A stretch of 64,000 nucleotides of DNA from positions 1 through 64,000 of the forward strand of contig NZ_JAFFQC010000003.1 of the NCBI RefSeq assembly GCF_016918545.1, in the 5' to 3' direction. The DNA comes from Desulfobulbus alkaliphilus. Its GTDB lineage: Bacteria > Desulfobacterota > Desulfobulbia > Desulfobulbales > Desulfobulbaceae. The position numbers and the translations under genes were made by a program. The notes below the pieces were generated by a model. That model was not told where the DNA came from, did not search any database, and was given only the letters and a program-made list of their open reading frames with translations. Positions 48,643-58,024 of the stretch are shown here, one piece after another (position 1 is the stretch's first letter; every line of letters begins with the position of its first letter).

Positions 48643-49353
48643 TTACGAAGATTTGACGAGGGTCCGGACCTGCAAAGGGTCGATTTTGAATCCTGGCCCC
48701 ATGGTACTGGAAACAGAAATGCCTCGAAGATAAATACCTTTACTGGTGGAAGGTTTGAGTTGAATAATTTTATCTATGAAGGAAAGCACATTTTCTGTCA
48801 GCTTTTCCACTCCAAAACTGCTTTTTCCCATGACAGCATGGACAACCCCAGCCTTATCGACCCGAAAATCGACCTTACCTTTCTTAATTTCGTTGACAAC
48901 TCTTTCGACATCAAAGGTAACCGTTCCGAGTTTGGCATTAGGCATCAGGTTGCGCGGGCCGAGAATACGACCGATCTTACCGACTTCACCCATCATATCG
49001 GGTGTTGCGATGGTTTTATCGAATTCCAACCATCCTTCCTTGATTTTTTCGACCAATTCGGTTGATCCGGCATAGTCTGCTCCTGCACGCAGAGCTTCAC
49101 TTTCTTTTTCGCCTTTAGCAAAAACAAGAACTCGAGCAGTTTTACCCGTACCGTTGGGCAGAACGACACTGGACCGCACCATCTGGTCGGCATGGCGGGG
49201 GTCGACGCCGAGTCGTACCGCAATGTCCACGGATTCATCGAATTTTGCATAGGTACACTGCAGAACCTGGGCAAGTCCCTGCTGCAGGTCGTAAACTTTG
49301 TTTCGATCAAATTGACTGACTGCGTTGGTATACTTTTTTCCGCGCTTTGGCAT
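48643..49353 (-). CDS. rplA: 50S ribosomal protein L1
   Basis: 236 residues. L1-stalk protein helping E-site tRNA release; also translational repressor of rplKA in E. coli. Signatures: [59 protein letters not shown], and [20 protein letters not shown]. Follows rplK by 62 bases. Confidence 0.98.
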   Translation of the reverse strand: MPKRGKKYTNAVSQFDRNKVYDLQQGLAQVLQCTYAKFDESVDIAVRLGVDPRHADQMVRSSVVLPNGTGKTARVLVFAKGEKESEALRAGADYAGSTELVEKIKEGWLEFDKTIATPDMMGEVGKIGRILGPRNLMPNAKLGTVTFDVERVVNEIKKGKVDFRVDKAGVVHAVMGKSSFGVEKLTENVLSFIDKIIQLKPSTSKGIYLRGISVSSTMGPGFKIDPLQVRTLVKSS

Positions 49354-49415
49354 GGTTTCCTCTTATATTCTCCCTGGTGCCTTCTCCGCACAGGTACAGC
49401 GAATGGAAAGACGAC

Positions 49416-49841
49416 TTATTTAATGACTGTGATACCGCAACTTCTGGCCGTTCCTTCAATAATACGCATGGCATGATCAAGATCGTAGGCATTGAGATCT
49501 GGCATTTTAATCTCAGCGATTTCTCTGATTTTATCGCGAGACAACTCGGCAACACGTTCTCGTTTGGGGTTACTGGACCCGCGTTCCAGTCCGGCTGCTT
49601 TTTTCAACAGGACGGAGGCGGGGGGAGTTTTGGTGATGAAACTGAAAGACCTGTCTGCATAGACTGTAATCACCACTGGAATGATGGTGTCACCGGCGGA
49701 TTGGGTCTGTGCATTGAAGGCCTTGCAAAAATCCATTATGTTTACTCCCCGTTGCCCAAGTGCAGGACCAACAGGTGGAGAAGGATTCGCTTTGCCAGCG
49801 GGTATTTGCAGTTTGATATATGCCTGAATTTTTTTTGCCAT
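49416..49841 (-). CDS. rplK: 50S ribosomal protein L11
   Basis: 141 residues. GTPase-associated-centre protein, needed for Rel activation on stalled ribosomes, which is relevant here because a long Rel protein is encoded at 5015-7180. Signatures: [39 protein letters not shown], and [19 protein letters not shown]. Between nusG and rplA. Confidence 0.98.
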   Translation of the reverse strand: MAKKIQAYIKLQIPAGKANPSPPVGPALGQRGVNIMDFCKAFNAQTQSAGDTIIPVVITVYADRSFSFITKTPPASVLLKKAAGLERGSSNPKRERVAELSRDKIREIAEIKMPDLNAYDLDHAMRIIEGTARSCGITVIK

Positions 49842-49868
49842 GAGTTACTCCTCCACAATACCCGGAGT

Positions 49869-50432
49869 TTAATTGGTACTGACCTGAATATATTCCAGTT
49901 CAACCGGAGTTGAACGTCCGAAAATTGAAACCATTACCTTTACCCGCCCTTTATCAGGATACACTTCCTCGACAACACCCTGAAAATTCGCAAAAGGTCC
50001 GTCTATTACCCTGACGACATCACCTTCGGCAAAAATGACCTTCGGTTTGGGCTTATTGGCACCTTCTTCAATACGACCAATAATCTTCATCGCTTCCTTT
50101 TCGGTCAGCGATGGAATCTTCTTATAAATTTCTTTGTCCAGTCCTGCCTGGCTCATGTTTATGCCAACGAAACCAGTGACTCTGGGAGTCTCCTGGACGG
50201 TGTGCCAGGTAAACTCATTCATTTCCATATGAATGAGGATATATCCGGGAAAAAATTTTCGTTCGGAGGTCTTTCTTGCTCCTTTGACCATCTCGACAAC
50301 CTGTTCGGTGGGAACAAGTATCTCGCCGAAATATTCCTGTTGGCCGGCTGTCTTGATGCGGTCCTCAAGAGTTGCTTTGACTTTATTTTCAAAGCCGGTG
50401 TGCGTATGCACGATGTACCAGTTTTTTGCCAT
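49869..50432 (-). CDS. nusG: Transcription termination/antitermination protein NusG
   Basis: 187 residues. NGN domain (NWYIVHTHTGFENKVKATLE, RKFFPGYILIHMEMNEFTWH) binds RNA polymerase, and the C-terminal KOW domain (FAEGDVVRVIDGPFANFQGV) contacts Rho or S10. Located between secE and rplK in the universal order. Confidence 0.97.
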   Translation of the reverse strand: MAKNWYIVHTHTGFENKVKATLEDRIKTAGQQEYFGEILVPTEQVVEMVKGARKTSERKFFPGYILIHMEMNEFTWHTVQETPRVTGFVGINMSQAGLDKEIYKKIPSLTEKEAMKIIGRIEEGANKPKPKVIFAEGDVVRVIDGPFANFQGVVEEVYPDKGRVKVMVSIFGRSTPVELEYIQVSTN

Positions 50433-50454
50433 GCGACGAGTCCGGACCTGCTGC

Positions 50455-50730
50455 TCAATTAAGAAAATATGTGACTAATTTGCCGATCAGCAAATCTACA
50501 GAGCCCAAATAGATGGATATGATGGTGACAAGAAGGAGAACAAAACCTGTCAATCCTGCGGTCACTTTTTTTTCAGGCCAGACAATCTTTTTGAACTCGG
50601 CGATGACTTCCTGGATGAACAGCCGAATTCCCGAGGGCGTCATGTAGGAAATTTCCGTGGCGTCCCCTGGTTCCTTTCTGTTGTCCATGCCTGTCTTGCC
50701 GGACCGGATCTGTTTTTTTGTCGCCATCAT
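50455..50730 (-). CDS. secE: Preprotein translocase subunit SecE
   Basis: 91 residues, short single-span form. The amphipathic helix IQEVIAEFKKIVWPEKKVTA is the SecE signature, followed by one membrane segment (LTGFVLLLVTIISIYLGSVD). The first 40 residues are a hydrophilic extension. Start at either of two adjacent ATG codons (50730 or 50727); no clear ribosome-binding site. It lies between tRNA-Trp and nusG. Confidence 0.93.
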   Translation of the reverse strand: MMATKKQIRSGKTGMDNRKEPGDATEISYMTPSGIRLFIQEVIAEFKKIVWPEKKVTAGLTGFVLLLVTIISIYLGSVDLLIGKLVTYFLN

Positions 50731-50765
50731 GGAAAAATAATGCCTGATAGGTTCTGTAATCGTGA

Positions 50766-50841
50766 TGGCAGGCCAGGAGGGATTCGAACCCCCAACCCCC
50801 GGATTTGGAGTCCGGTGCTCTACCGTTCGAGCTACTGGCCT
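50766..50841 (-). tRNA. tRNA-Trp(CCA)
   Basis: 76 bases including encoded CCA. Acceptor AGGCCAG pairs with CTGGCCT; the anticodon loop ACTCCAAAT gives CCA; the T-arm GGGGGTTCGAATCCCTC is normal. Located between rpmG and secE, three bases after the rpmG stop. Confidence 0.96.
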
Positions 50842-50844
50842 GTG

Positions 50845-50994
50845 TTATTTTGTTTCTTTATGCAAGGTGTGGGCCTTACAAAAGGCGCAGTATTTCTTCA
50901 GCTCCAGTTTGTGGGGCACGGTCCGTTTATTTTTAGTCGTTGTATAATTTCGTCGCTTGCAATCTTGACAAGCTAACCGTATGTTATCTCTCAT
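50845..50994 (-). CDS. rpmG: 50S ribosomal protein L33 (zinc-binding form)
   Basis: 49 residues: [49 protein letters not shown]. Zinc ligands Cys9, Cys12, Cys36 and Cys39. ATG 50994, stop TAA 50845-50847. Lies between tuf copy 2 and tRNA-Trp, the usual position in many bacteria. Confidence 0.94.
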   Translation of the reverse strand: MRDNIRLACQDCKRRNYTTTKNKRTVPHKLELKKYCAFCKAHTLHKETK

Positions 50995-51076
50995 ATTTTC
51001 TCGCCCACAGTACAAGCAGCCGGGATGTACCCGGCTGCTTGTTTCACTGTATGAAGTGGTAATTCAAGAAGTCAGT

Positions 51077-52267
51077 TTATTCGATTATCTCACTGATAAC
51101 GCCGGCACCGACCGTTCTTCCACCTTCCCGGATGGCAAAACGCAATCCGGCTTCCATTGCAATCGGCGTAATCAGTTCACCGGTAATGTGAATGTTATCG
51201 CCAGGCATAACCATCTCCACACCTTCTTCCAGGGTGCAGACACCAGTTACGTCCGTGGTCCGGAAATAAAACTGAGGACGGTAGCCATTGAAAAACGGGG
51301 TGTGACGACCACCTTCCTCCTTGGTCAGAATATAGGCCTCAGCTTTGAATTTCTTGTGGGGCTTGATCGAACCAGGCTTGGCCAGGACCTGACCGCGGAC
51401 GATTTCTTCCCGCTTGATGCCACGTAGCAGGGCGCCGATATTATCGCCAGCCTGGCCTTCATCGAGCAGCTTACGGAACATCTCCACCCCTGTGCAGACT
51501 GTCTTGACCGTGGGCCGGATACCAACGATTTCCACATCGTCGCCAACATGGACCACGCCCCGTTCAATCCGGCCGGTCGCAACCGTGCCGCGACCGGAAA
51601 TGGAAAAGACATCTTCGACCGGCATCAAAAAGGGCTTGTCCACTGCCCGTTCAGGCTGGGGGATGTAACTGTCCACCGCTTCCAGCAGGCTCCAGATACA
51701 CTGCGTCTTTTCAGCATCTTCCGGATACTCGAGAGCATGCAGGGCCGATCCCTGCACAATCGGAATATCGTCACCCGGAAAATCATATTTGTCCAGCAGT
51801 TCGCGCAACTCCATCTCCACCAGCTCAATGAGCTCCGGATCATCAACCATGTCGCACTTATTCAGAAAAACAACCATGGCCGGAACCCCCACCTGACGGG
51901 CCAGGAGGATATGCTCGCGGGTCTGAGGCATGGGTCCGTCGGTGGCCGCAACCACCAGAATGGCACCGTCCATCTGCGCGGCTCCGGTGATCATGTTCTT
52001 AATATAATCCGCGTGACCGGGACAATCGACATGAGCGTAGTGCCTGTTCTCGGATTCATACTCGACATGGGCCGTCGCAATGGTGATACCACGCTCCTTC
52101 TCCTCCGGCGCCTTGTCGATCTCGCTGAAATCAGTGAATTTCGCCAGACCTTTAGTCGACAGAACACGAGTCATCGCCGCTGTCAAGGTTGTCTTGCCAT
52201 GATCAATGTGACCGATTGTTCCCACATTGACATGCGGCTTCTTCCGCTCAAATTTTTGCTTGGCCAT
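51077..52267 (-). CDS. tuf: Elongation factor Tu (copy 2, tRNA-linked)
   Basis: 396 residues from ATG 52267 ([20 protein letters not shown]), with AAGGAG seven bases upstream; a longer frame to 52294 is rejected. Same GTPase motifs as copy 1. At DNA level the two genes differ at roughly 20 positions over 1191 bases by hand scan, with clusters at the 3' end and around 51350-51430. It lies behind four tRNA genes and ahead of rpmG, like tufB of E. coli. Confidence 0.98.
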   Translation of the reverse strand: MAKQKFERKKPHVNVGTIGHIDHGKTTLTAAMTRVLSTKGLAKFTDFSEIDKAPEEKERGITIATAHVEYESENRHYAHVDCPGHADYIKNMITGAAQMDGAILVVAATDGPMPQTREHILLARQVGVPAMVVFLNKCDMVDDPELIELVEMELRELLDKYDFPGDDIPIVQGSALHALEYPEDAEKTQCIWSLLEAVDSYIPQPERAVDKPFLMPVEDVFSISGRGTVATGRIERGVVHVGDDVEIVGIRPTVKTVCTGVEMFRKLLDEGQAGDNIGALLRGIKREEIVRGQVLAKPGSIKPHKKFKAEAYILTKEEGGRHTPFFNGYRPQFYFRTTDVTGVCTLEEGVEMVMPGDNIHITGELITPIAMEAGLRFAIREGGRTVGAGVISEIIE

Positions 52268-52333
52268 CTCATGTCTCCTTGGACAAAAGTTCAACTTGAC
52301 TCAATCGATCACTTTTCCCAATCGACTGATACT

Positions 52334-52408
52334 TGGAGCCCACGATCGGACTTGAACCGATGGCTTCCTCCTTACCAAGGAGGTACTCTACCACTGAGTT
52401 ACGTGGGC
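52334..52408 (-). tRNA. tRNA-Thr(GGT)
   Basis: 75 bases with encoded CCA. Acceptor GCCCACG/CGTGGGC, anticodon stem CCTCC/GGAGG with loop TTGGTAA (anticodon GGT), T-loop TTCAAGT. Last tRNA before tuf, equivalent to thrT of E. coli. Confidence 0.96.
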
Positions 52409-52462
52409 GCAGATAGAATGTATCGAATTCTGCTGTAGATGCTTAACCAGATCAGTTAAAGT

Positions 52463-52537
52463 TGGAGCGGGAAACGAGACTCGAACCCGCAACCCTCAGC
52501 TTGGAAGGCTGATGCTCTACCATTGAGCTATTCCCGC
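52463..52537 (-). tRNA. tRNA-Gly(TCC)
   Basis: 75 bases with encoded CCA. Acceptor GCGGGAA/TTCCCGC, anticodon stem TCAGC/GCTGA with loop CTTCCAA (TCC). T-arm contains TTCGAGT with two G-T pairs in the stem. Equivalent to glyT of E. coli. Confidence 0.96.
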
Positions 52538-52590
52538 TTTTAATCGATGCACCTGCAATCGCTCCGCAAACCCTTATGGGGAGCACTACT

Positions 52591-52675
52591 TGGTGGAGGG
52601 GGGAGGATTCGAACCTCCGAAGGCATCGCCGACAGATTTACAGTCTGTTCCCTTTGGCCGCTCGGGAACCCCTCC
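52591..52675 (-). tRNA. tRNA-Tyr(GTA)
   Basis: 85 bases with a long variable arm (class II) and encoded CCA. Acceptor GGAGGGG/CCCCTCC, anticodon loop CTGTAAA within CAGA..TCTG stem (GTA), T-loop TTCGAAT. Equivalent to tyrU of E. coli. Confidence 0.96.
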
Positions 52676-52757
52676 ATATATTTTCAGAAGACATTGGTTG
52701 GACCCGCCACGCTCGGCCTCGAGCGTCAGTAACCGTCCAGTACCTTGCAACCGCTCC

Positions 52758-52833
52758 TGGAGCTGGCGATGGGACTTGAACCCGCAACCCCCTGATTACA
52801 AATCAGGTGCTCTGCCAATTGAGCTACGCCAGC
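52758..52833 (-). tRNA. tRNA-Thr(TGT)
   Basis: 76 bases with encoded CCA. Acceptor GCTGGCG/CGCCAGC, anticodon stem CCTGA/TCAGG with loop TTTGTAA (TGT). First gene of the tRNA-tuf unit, 12 bases downstream of a promoter -10 box. Confidence 0.96.
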
Positions 52834-52845
52834 ATGAACCAAAGG

Positions 52846-52873
52846 AATATACACTTTTATTTTCACAAGTCAA
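52846..52873 (-). promoter_or_regulatory. Promoter of the tRNA-tuf unit
   Basis: Minus strand TTGACT (52873-52868), 16-base spacer, TATATT (52851-52846), located 12 bases upstream of the mature 5' end of tRNA-Thr(TGT). The upstream DNA is AT-rich (AAATAAAAATTTTGA), resembling an UP element. This probably drives the four tRNAs, tuf and possibly rpmG to rpoC. Confidence 0.75.
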
Positions 52874-53002
52874 TCAAAATTTTTATTTGCAACCTGCACC
52901 CTCTAATGAAGCTTTCCCTTGTGCCTGCTGGAGCAAAATCAATTTTCTGAAGAATGTTTCTGCATGGTACGAAACAAAAAAACACCTGAATATCAAATTC
53001 TC

Positions 53003-53036
53003 AAAAAAAAACCGGAAGCACAATGGCTTCCGGTTT
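53003..53036 (-). terminator. Rho-independent terminator after qmoC
   Basis: Minus strand AAACCGGAAGC, short loop, GCTTCCGGTTT followed by T tract (eight A on the plus strand, 53003-53010). 11-bp perfect stem, 25 bases beyond the qmoC stop. Confidence 0.9.
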
Positions 53037-53060
53037 CAAGACAGGCAGATGGTTGCAGAA

Positions 53061-54269
53061 TCAATCGTTCAATGGGTTCCTGACAAAGCTTGATTCACGA
53101 TATCGTTCAAAGGCCATGGCAAAAGTTCGGTAAATGATGTGAGCGAACTTTGTATACGGCAGATACAGGAAAAGCATGAGAACCGACACCAGGTGGAGAT
53201 AGTACGAAATATACCCAAGGGACGGAATCCCGATCAGACGCAGAACCTGGGCTAGCATTCCAGTGACACCCACGGCCATGATAACCCAGATGAAAAACCA
53301 GTCATAAAAGGTATTGGACGCCCGGCCTTCAGCTTCCATTTTGGTCCTGTTCATCCACAGGATACCGATACCGACAATCATGGCGATGGCGGACACGTTA
53401 GCCAATAGTTTAATTGGGTTCCACATGGAAATCGGCCCATGCATGGAGGGAATGAAGATACCGATCACATCCTGGGTGAACGCCGAATAGATGGTAACAA
53501 TGAACAGACCAATGAAACCAAGTACCAGGGGCAGGTGCCCTTTGACCCGATCAGTATTGACTGTGCACTCTTTAAAACGATTATGCTTGACGATTTCAAC
53601 CAGGGCCGGCCACAGGAACAGTTTGACAAACTGCACCACCGAGGGTCGATAGGCAACATCCTTATTATCCAGAGTCGCAACCATTCCACTCCACAGCTTA
53701 GTCACACCTTTGTACAGGGAGATGACGGCTATCGCCACGGCACTGAGAAAAATAATGTCGATGAAAAGAACATTTTTAGAAAGCCAACGAAAATCCCAAT
53801 GACCAAAGAAGTGCCCATACCCTACATTGGCGAATTTTTCGGTGGAAGGGATATGCATGCCTCCGGATATCAGCCAGAAAACAAAAATAACAGCTGCGGG
53901 AATCCCGATAAGCAGCGGCAAATTTTTCGCTGAACTGCAAAGATCGGCAAGTGCCGTAGGCCAGCTCAACGCCTTGTAGGCATAAGCGCGAATGGCACCG
54001 AGAACCTCGCCGGGCCTGGCGCCTCGAGGACAGATTTCGGTACAATCGCCGCATTGATGGCACAGGTAAACATTGGGGTCGGTTATGAGTTTGTCTTTCT
54101 GACCCCATTGGGCAAGAATCATTTCCCGACGAGGAAATGGATTGCCATCAGAAGAAAGCGGGCATGCGACCGAACAAGTCGCACATTGATAACACTTTTT
54201 CAAAGTGTCGCCCCCTGCCTCCTTCATGGCCCTGATAAATTCAAGATCTGGTTGCACGTTCATAGACAT
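53061..54269 (-). CDS. qmoC: QmoC, membrane subunit of the quinone-interacting oxidoreductase
   Basis: 402 residues, a fusion of an HdrC-like ferredoxin part and a cytochrome-b/HdrE-like membrane part. Two [4Fe-4S] motifs: Cys26, 29, 32, 36 (KCYQCATCSVACP) and Cys70, 73, 76, 80 (CHQCGDCTEICPRG). About six membrane segments follow from residue 115. It passes electrons from menaquinol via QmoAB to APS reductase. The first of two close ATGs (54269) has AGGAGG five bases upstream. Separated from qmoB by 124 bases with a strong hairpin. Confidence 0.95.
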   Translation of the reverse strand: MSMNVQPDLEFIRAMKEAGGDTLKKCYQCATCSVACPLSSDGNPFPRREMILAQWGQKDKLITDPNVYLCHQCGDCTEICPRGARPGEVLGAIRAYAYKALSWPTALADLCSSAKNLPLLIGIPAAVIFVFWLISGGMHIPSTEKFANVGYGHFFGHWDFRWLSKNVLFIDIIFLSAVAIAVISLYKGVTKLWSGMVATLDNKDVAYRPSVVQFVKLFLWPALVEIVKHNRFKECTVNTDRVKGHLPLVLGFIGLFIVTIYSAFTQDVIGIFIPSMHGPISMWNPIKLLANVSAIAMIVGIGILWMNRTKMEAEGRASNTFYDWFFIWVIMAVGVTGMLAQVLRLIGIPSLGYISYYLHLVSVLMLFLYLPYTKFAHIIYRTFAMAFERYRESSFVRNPLND

Positions 54270-54343
54270 TCTTTCCTCCTGTCATGAAAGGTGGTGGTCA
54301 ACATGTCGAGCGGGTGTACTGCCACGCAGCGGCTAGAGGGAAT

Positions 54344-54375
54344 CACCGCCATTTCCCCAGGGGAAAATGGCGGTG
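54344..54375 (-). promoter_or_regulatory. qmoB-qmoC intercistronic hairpin
   Basis: Inverted repeat CACCGCCATTT(T)CCCC, two-base loop, GGGGAAATGGCGGTG, about 14-15 bp of stem with one bulged base, in the 124-base gap. No T-tract follows on the minus strand, so it is not a typical terminator. A role in mRNA processing or stabilisation of the flanking cistrons is inference. Confidence 0.55.
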
Positions 54376-54393
54376 TGCTGCACTGAAACAGAA

Positions 54394-56643
54394 TTAAAAA
54401 CCTTTGAAGGGATTGGGACCCATTTCGATTATTTCCTCGACAAATTCGTCGATGATAGCGGGAACTTTATCGTAGTCGGATATGGCTATTTCTCTGACTG
54501 CGCATCGTTCCGGTTCGAGTCCGAGCGAGCCAAGAGTTTCGCCGATATTTTCCATACGCTTGGTGGCGATCTCGGAACCTCTGACAAAGTGACACTGATA
54601 ATCGTCACCATACCTGCAGCCGAGCAAGAGGGCTCCGTCCATTCCGGAGGACATGGCATCCTTGATCCAGACCATGTTCATGGATCCGAGGCAGCGGACA
54701 GGGATAAAGCGCACCAGCTTATTCATCTTGTTACGATGCATGCCGGACATGTCAAGTGCTGGATAGGCATCATTTTCACAAACAAAAACAATGACTCGCA
54801 GCTTGTCTTCGTCATCATCGGGCACTTCAATGGATTTAACCATCGAACCGATCATATCGATGCTATAATCCGCGAAATTGATGATCCGTTCCGGACAGGC
54901 GCCCATGCAGGTGCCACAACGGCGGCAACGGGTCGGATTCGGTAGAGGCGTACCTTTCTCATCGTCATCCAGGGCCCCGAAAGGACACTCTTCCGTACAG
55001 CGTTTACACTGGGTGCAACGGGAGAAGAAGAAATCCGGATAGGTCTGGTCGCCTGATCGTGGGTGCACGGCCACGCCCCGGTTGGCCGATTCGATACACT
55101 GAATTGCCTTGAGAGCCGCTCCGGTGGCATCGTCCATGGTCTCTTCCATGGTCTCTGCCTTACGGACACCGCCGCAGGCATAGACACCGGTTCGCCGGGT
55201 TTCGTAAGGAAAGCAGATGAAATGGGAATCCGCATACCCGTCGAAAAGGTTGAGATCCATGAATGCCGGACCCTGGCGATAAGCGAGATTAATGACTGCC
55301 TGGGAAGCAGTGGTGGGCACCATGCCGGCGGCAAGAACCACCATATCCACTTCAATCTGCAGATCATCACCAAGAAGGGTGTCTTCCACCGTCACCGCCA
55401 GGCCACTGCCGGCGGCGGCAACCTTGGTGACCGAGCCCTTGGTCATGAAGACTCCATCCTTGGCCTGCATCCCCTTGTAGAACAATTCGGCATTGCCCGG
55501 CGTGCGCATATGCTGATACAGGATATACGCCTGGCCATCAACAGGATTATCTTCAATGACATAGTTGGCCTGCTTCAGGGTGACCATGGAGGTGACCGAG
55601 TTGCAGTAGGGGAAATCCTGATCGTTGTCTTTCCCTCCTGGGCTCTGCACAAAAGCCACACGCGCGGGAACTTTGCCGTTTTTGGCGAGTTTTTCAAACT
55701 CGGCATTGGTGACAACATTGGTCAGGCTGCCGTGTCCCAGATGCTCGTACTGGGAGACATCCGCCGGCTTCCAACCTGTGGCCAGCACGACGGCACCAAA
55801 GGTTTCCCCATCCGGGTTGAGTACGGTGTATTTTTTAAACCCTTTATTGGGGTCTTCCATCTCGCCTTTGGCGATGAGATCCTGCTCTTCCACGGTGACC
55901 CGGGCCGGAGCGTCCCATTCGGTCGCATGGCCGGCATCTTTCAGGGTGACATTGAATTGCCCGGGAGAACCGGCGATGCGGGCGACCTCGGTTTCAGTTT
56001 TCACCGTAATGCGGCTGTCGGCCTGCACCTCGGCGATAAGCTGCTCGATGGTGGGTGCCTCAAGCTCGGCATAAGGATAGGCGGTGGGAAACATTTTCCG
56101 CCAGCCAAGAGCCTTGCCACCCAGTTGAGCTTCTTTCTCCACCAGGGTCACTTCGTATCCTGCTTTGGCGGCCTCTTTTGCCGCGGTTAAGCCGGCAAGG
56201 CCACCACCCATGACGAGAATTTTTTTATTGATAGTTTCCAGTTGATAAGGCACGGGTAACTCCGCTTTCTTGGCTCGGACAATGCCCATGCGGACGTAAT
56301 CAGTGCCCATCTCCTGGAGAAAATCATCGATGGAACCATCCTCCTTGCGTTCTCCGATCCAGGCAACCTGTTCGCGGAGATTGGCGCGAACAGTGATGGT
56401 CTGCTCACCGAATTGGAAGTTTTCCTGCATAACACGCGGCGAACAGGCACAGACAATGACGGTGTTGATGCCATTTTCGCTCATATCTTTTTCGATGAAG
56501 GACCTGCCATCAGCCCCGCAGAGGCAGGCATGCTCCTTCATGTCTACGCCAGCTTCGGATGCCGTGTCCTTCAACCCTTCGACATCGAGGACGTCGCCGA
56601 TGCCACAACCAGTACAGAGATATGCACCATATACTTTTTTCAT
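54394..56643 (-). CDS. qmoB: QmoB, HdrA-like flavoprotein subunit
   Basis: 749 residues. N-terminal cysteine motif LCTGCGIGD, an HdrA-like FAD domain (KKILVMGGGLAGLTAAKEAA), two ferredoxin clusters (CTQCKRCTEECPFGA and CRRCGTCMGACPERI, about residues 575-620) and a C-terminal MvhD-like domain (IPVRCLGSMNMVWIKDAMSS, GCRYGDDYQCHFVRG). The architecture resembles electron-bifurcating Hdr proteins. Cytoplasmic partner of QmoA. AGGAGG precedes the ATG at 56643, eleven bases after qmoA ends. Confidence 0.95.
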   Translation of the reverse strand: MKKVYGAYLCTGCGIGDVLDVEGLKDTASEAGVDMKEHACLCGADGRSFIEKDMSENGINTVIVCACSPRVMQENFQFGEQTITVRANLREQVAWIGERKEDGSIDDFLQEMGTDYVRMGIVRAKKAELPVPYQLETINKKILVMGGGLAGLTAAKEAAKAGYEVTLVEKEAQLGGKALGWRKMFPTAYPYAELEAPTIEQLIAEVQADSRITVKTETEVARIAGSPGQFNVTLKDAGHATEWDAPARVTVEEQDLIAKGEMEDPNKGFKKYTVLNPDGETFGAVVLATGWKPADVSQYEHLGHGSLTNVVTNAEFEKLAKNGKVPARVAFVQSPGGKDNDQDFPYCNSVTSMVTLKQANYVIEDNPVDGQAYILYQHMRTPGNAELFYKGMQAKDGVFMTKGSVTKVAAAGSGLAVTVEDTLLGDDLQIEVDMVVLAAGMVPTTASQAVINLAYRQGPAFMDLNLFDGYADSHFICFPYETRRTGVYACGGVRKAETMEETMDDATGAALKAIQCIESANRGVAVHPRSGDQTYPDFFFSRCTQCKRCTEECPFGALDDDEKGTPLPNPTRCRRCGTCMGACPERIINFADYSIDMIGSMVKSIEVPDDDEDKLRVIVFVCENDAYPALDMSGMHRNKMNKLVRFIPVRCLGSMNMVWIKDAMSSGMDGALLLGCRYGDDYQCHFVRGSEIATKRMENIGETLGSLGLEPERCAVREIAISDYDKVPAIIDEFVEEIIEMGPNPFKGF

Positions 56644-56654
56644 TGACTTTCCTC

Positions 56655-57908
56655 CTACCGTCCGATCTGAATTGCTTTGAGGGCAGCTGCCGTGGAGGAC
56701 TGTCCACTGGTGTAGACATCAACGGCGGATTTTGCACAACCAGCCGCCATCATCCCTTTCTCCGGTTCCGGGACGATAAAACCGTTTCCATCCATAGTCA
56801 CGCCCAAGGCTTTGCCGGTTGTACCGAGAGCGGGTTCCATACCTGTGGCGAGAATACACAGATCGACTTTCTGATGCACTTTCGAGCCGGTGACGGCGTC
56901 TTCAGCCACCACGGTGACGCCACCGTCACGTTCGTCGACGATATCGGCAACTTTTCCTTTAATGAAGGTCGCATTAGCGTCAGCCATATATTTGGCCCGA
57001 AATTTTTCATATTTTCCTGGGGTACGCAGATCTATGTAAAAGACATAGATTTTGGCCTCAGGATACTGATTCCGTATGTAGGAGATGTGTTTGAAGGTTG
57101 CTCCACAACAGACGGAGGAACAATATTCGAGATGATTCTCGTCCCGGGACCCGGCACATTGCACAAAAGCAAAGGACTCAGGTTCCTTATGGTCCCCAGG
57201 ACGGAGAATTTTGCCTTGGGTGGGGCCATTTTCAGCGGCAAGGCGTTCCATCATCATGTTGGTGATGACTGCCGGAGACGATTCGATTTTAAGATTGGCG
57301 ATTTTTTTAGCATCATACGGGTTCCAGCCTGTGGACCAAATGATGGAGCTGACCTTGACAGTAAACGTTTTGGCCTGCATCCCAAGATCAACGGCATTGT
57401 ACTTACAGGCGGTCTGAATGGCTTCAAGGGACTCGGCTGAACAAGCATCCTTGTCCAGAACAAAGCGACGGGGAAAGGCCATCTCGTGGGGCAGGTATAC
57501 GGCCTTGGTTTTTTTCATGCCAAAATTGTAGGCGTCATCGATCTCTTCGCTACAGGCTGGGATACAATCGCCGCAGGCAGTACAATTTGCGTTGATATAC
57601 CGGGGCGCGGTTTCCAGTTGAACATCGAAATTGCCTGGCTCACCTGCAATCGATTTCACGGTGGTCAGCGTATACGTCCTGATCCTGCGATTGTCTTTAA
57701 TACGTTTAAAATTGATTTCGAGTCCACATGTCGGGGGACAAAGTTTGGGGAAATACTGATTAAGCTGGGCGACCCGACCACCGAAGTACGAGTTTTTCTC
57801 GATCAGAAAAACGTCCTTACCGACTTCAGCCGCTTCGAGTGCAGCGGTGATACCACTGATACCGCCACCCACAACCAGTACCGCACCATTGCCTGCAGTG
57901 TCACTCAT
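56655..57908 (-). CDS. qmoA: QmoA, HdrA-like flavoprotein subunit
   Basis: 417 residues. Dinucleotide-binding motif VLVVGGGISGITAALEAAEV (residues about 10-29) for FAD, then LIEKNSYFGGRVAQLNQYFP, one cysteine cluster NCTACGDCIPACSEEI, and FAFVQCAGSRDE with CSSVCCGATFKHI as in HdrA. It ends LKAIQIGR. First gene of the qmo block, ATG 57908 with GGAGG seven bases upstream; the aprA terminator lies 117 bases upstream, so it may have its own promoter or depend on read-through. Confidence 0.95.
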   Translation of the reverse strand: MSDTAGNGAVLVVGGGISGITAALEAAEVGKDVFLIEKNSYFGGRVAQLNQYFPKLCPPTCGLEINFKRIKDNRRIRTYTLTTVKSIAGEPGNFDVQLETAPRYINANCTACGDCIPACSEEIDDAYNFGMKKTKAVYLPHEMAFPRRFVLDKDACSAESLEAIQTACKYNAVDLGMQAKTFTVKVSSIIWSTGWNPYDAKKIANLKIESSPAVITNMMMERLAAENGPTQGKILRPGDHKEPESFAFVQCAGSRDENHLEYCSSVCCGATFKHISYIRNQYPEAKIYVFYIDLRTPGKYEKFRAKYMADANATFIKGKVADIVDERDGGVTVVAEDAVTGSKVHQKVDLCILATGMEPALGTTGKALGVTMDGNGFIVPEPEKGMMAAGCAKSAVDVYTSGQSSTAAALKAIQIGR

Positions 57909-58024
57909 GCCAAACCTCCATAACTGCTGGTATTGATGAAAGGTGATTTCTGGTTCAATTGAACTGAAAATATTAAAACTACTTCATCTTTCAGCTCAAC
58001 TCAAACAAAATCACAGCCGCATAC

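Noticed and set aside
54301-54393. qmoB-qmoC hairpin as a terminator
   Set aside because: No T-tract follows the stem on the transcribed strand, and qmoC depends on cotranscription with qmoAB.
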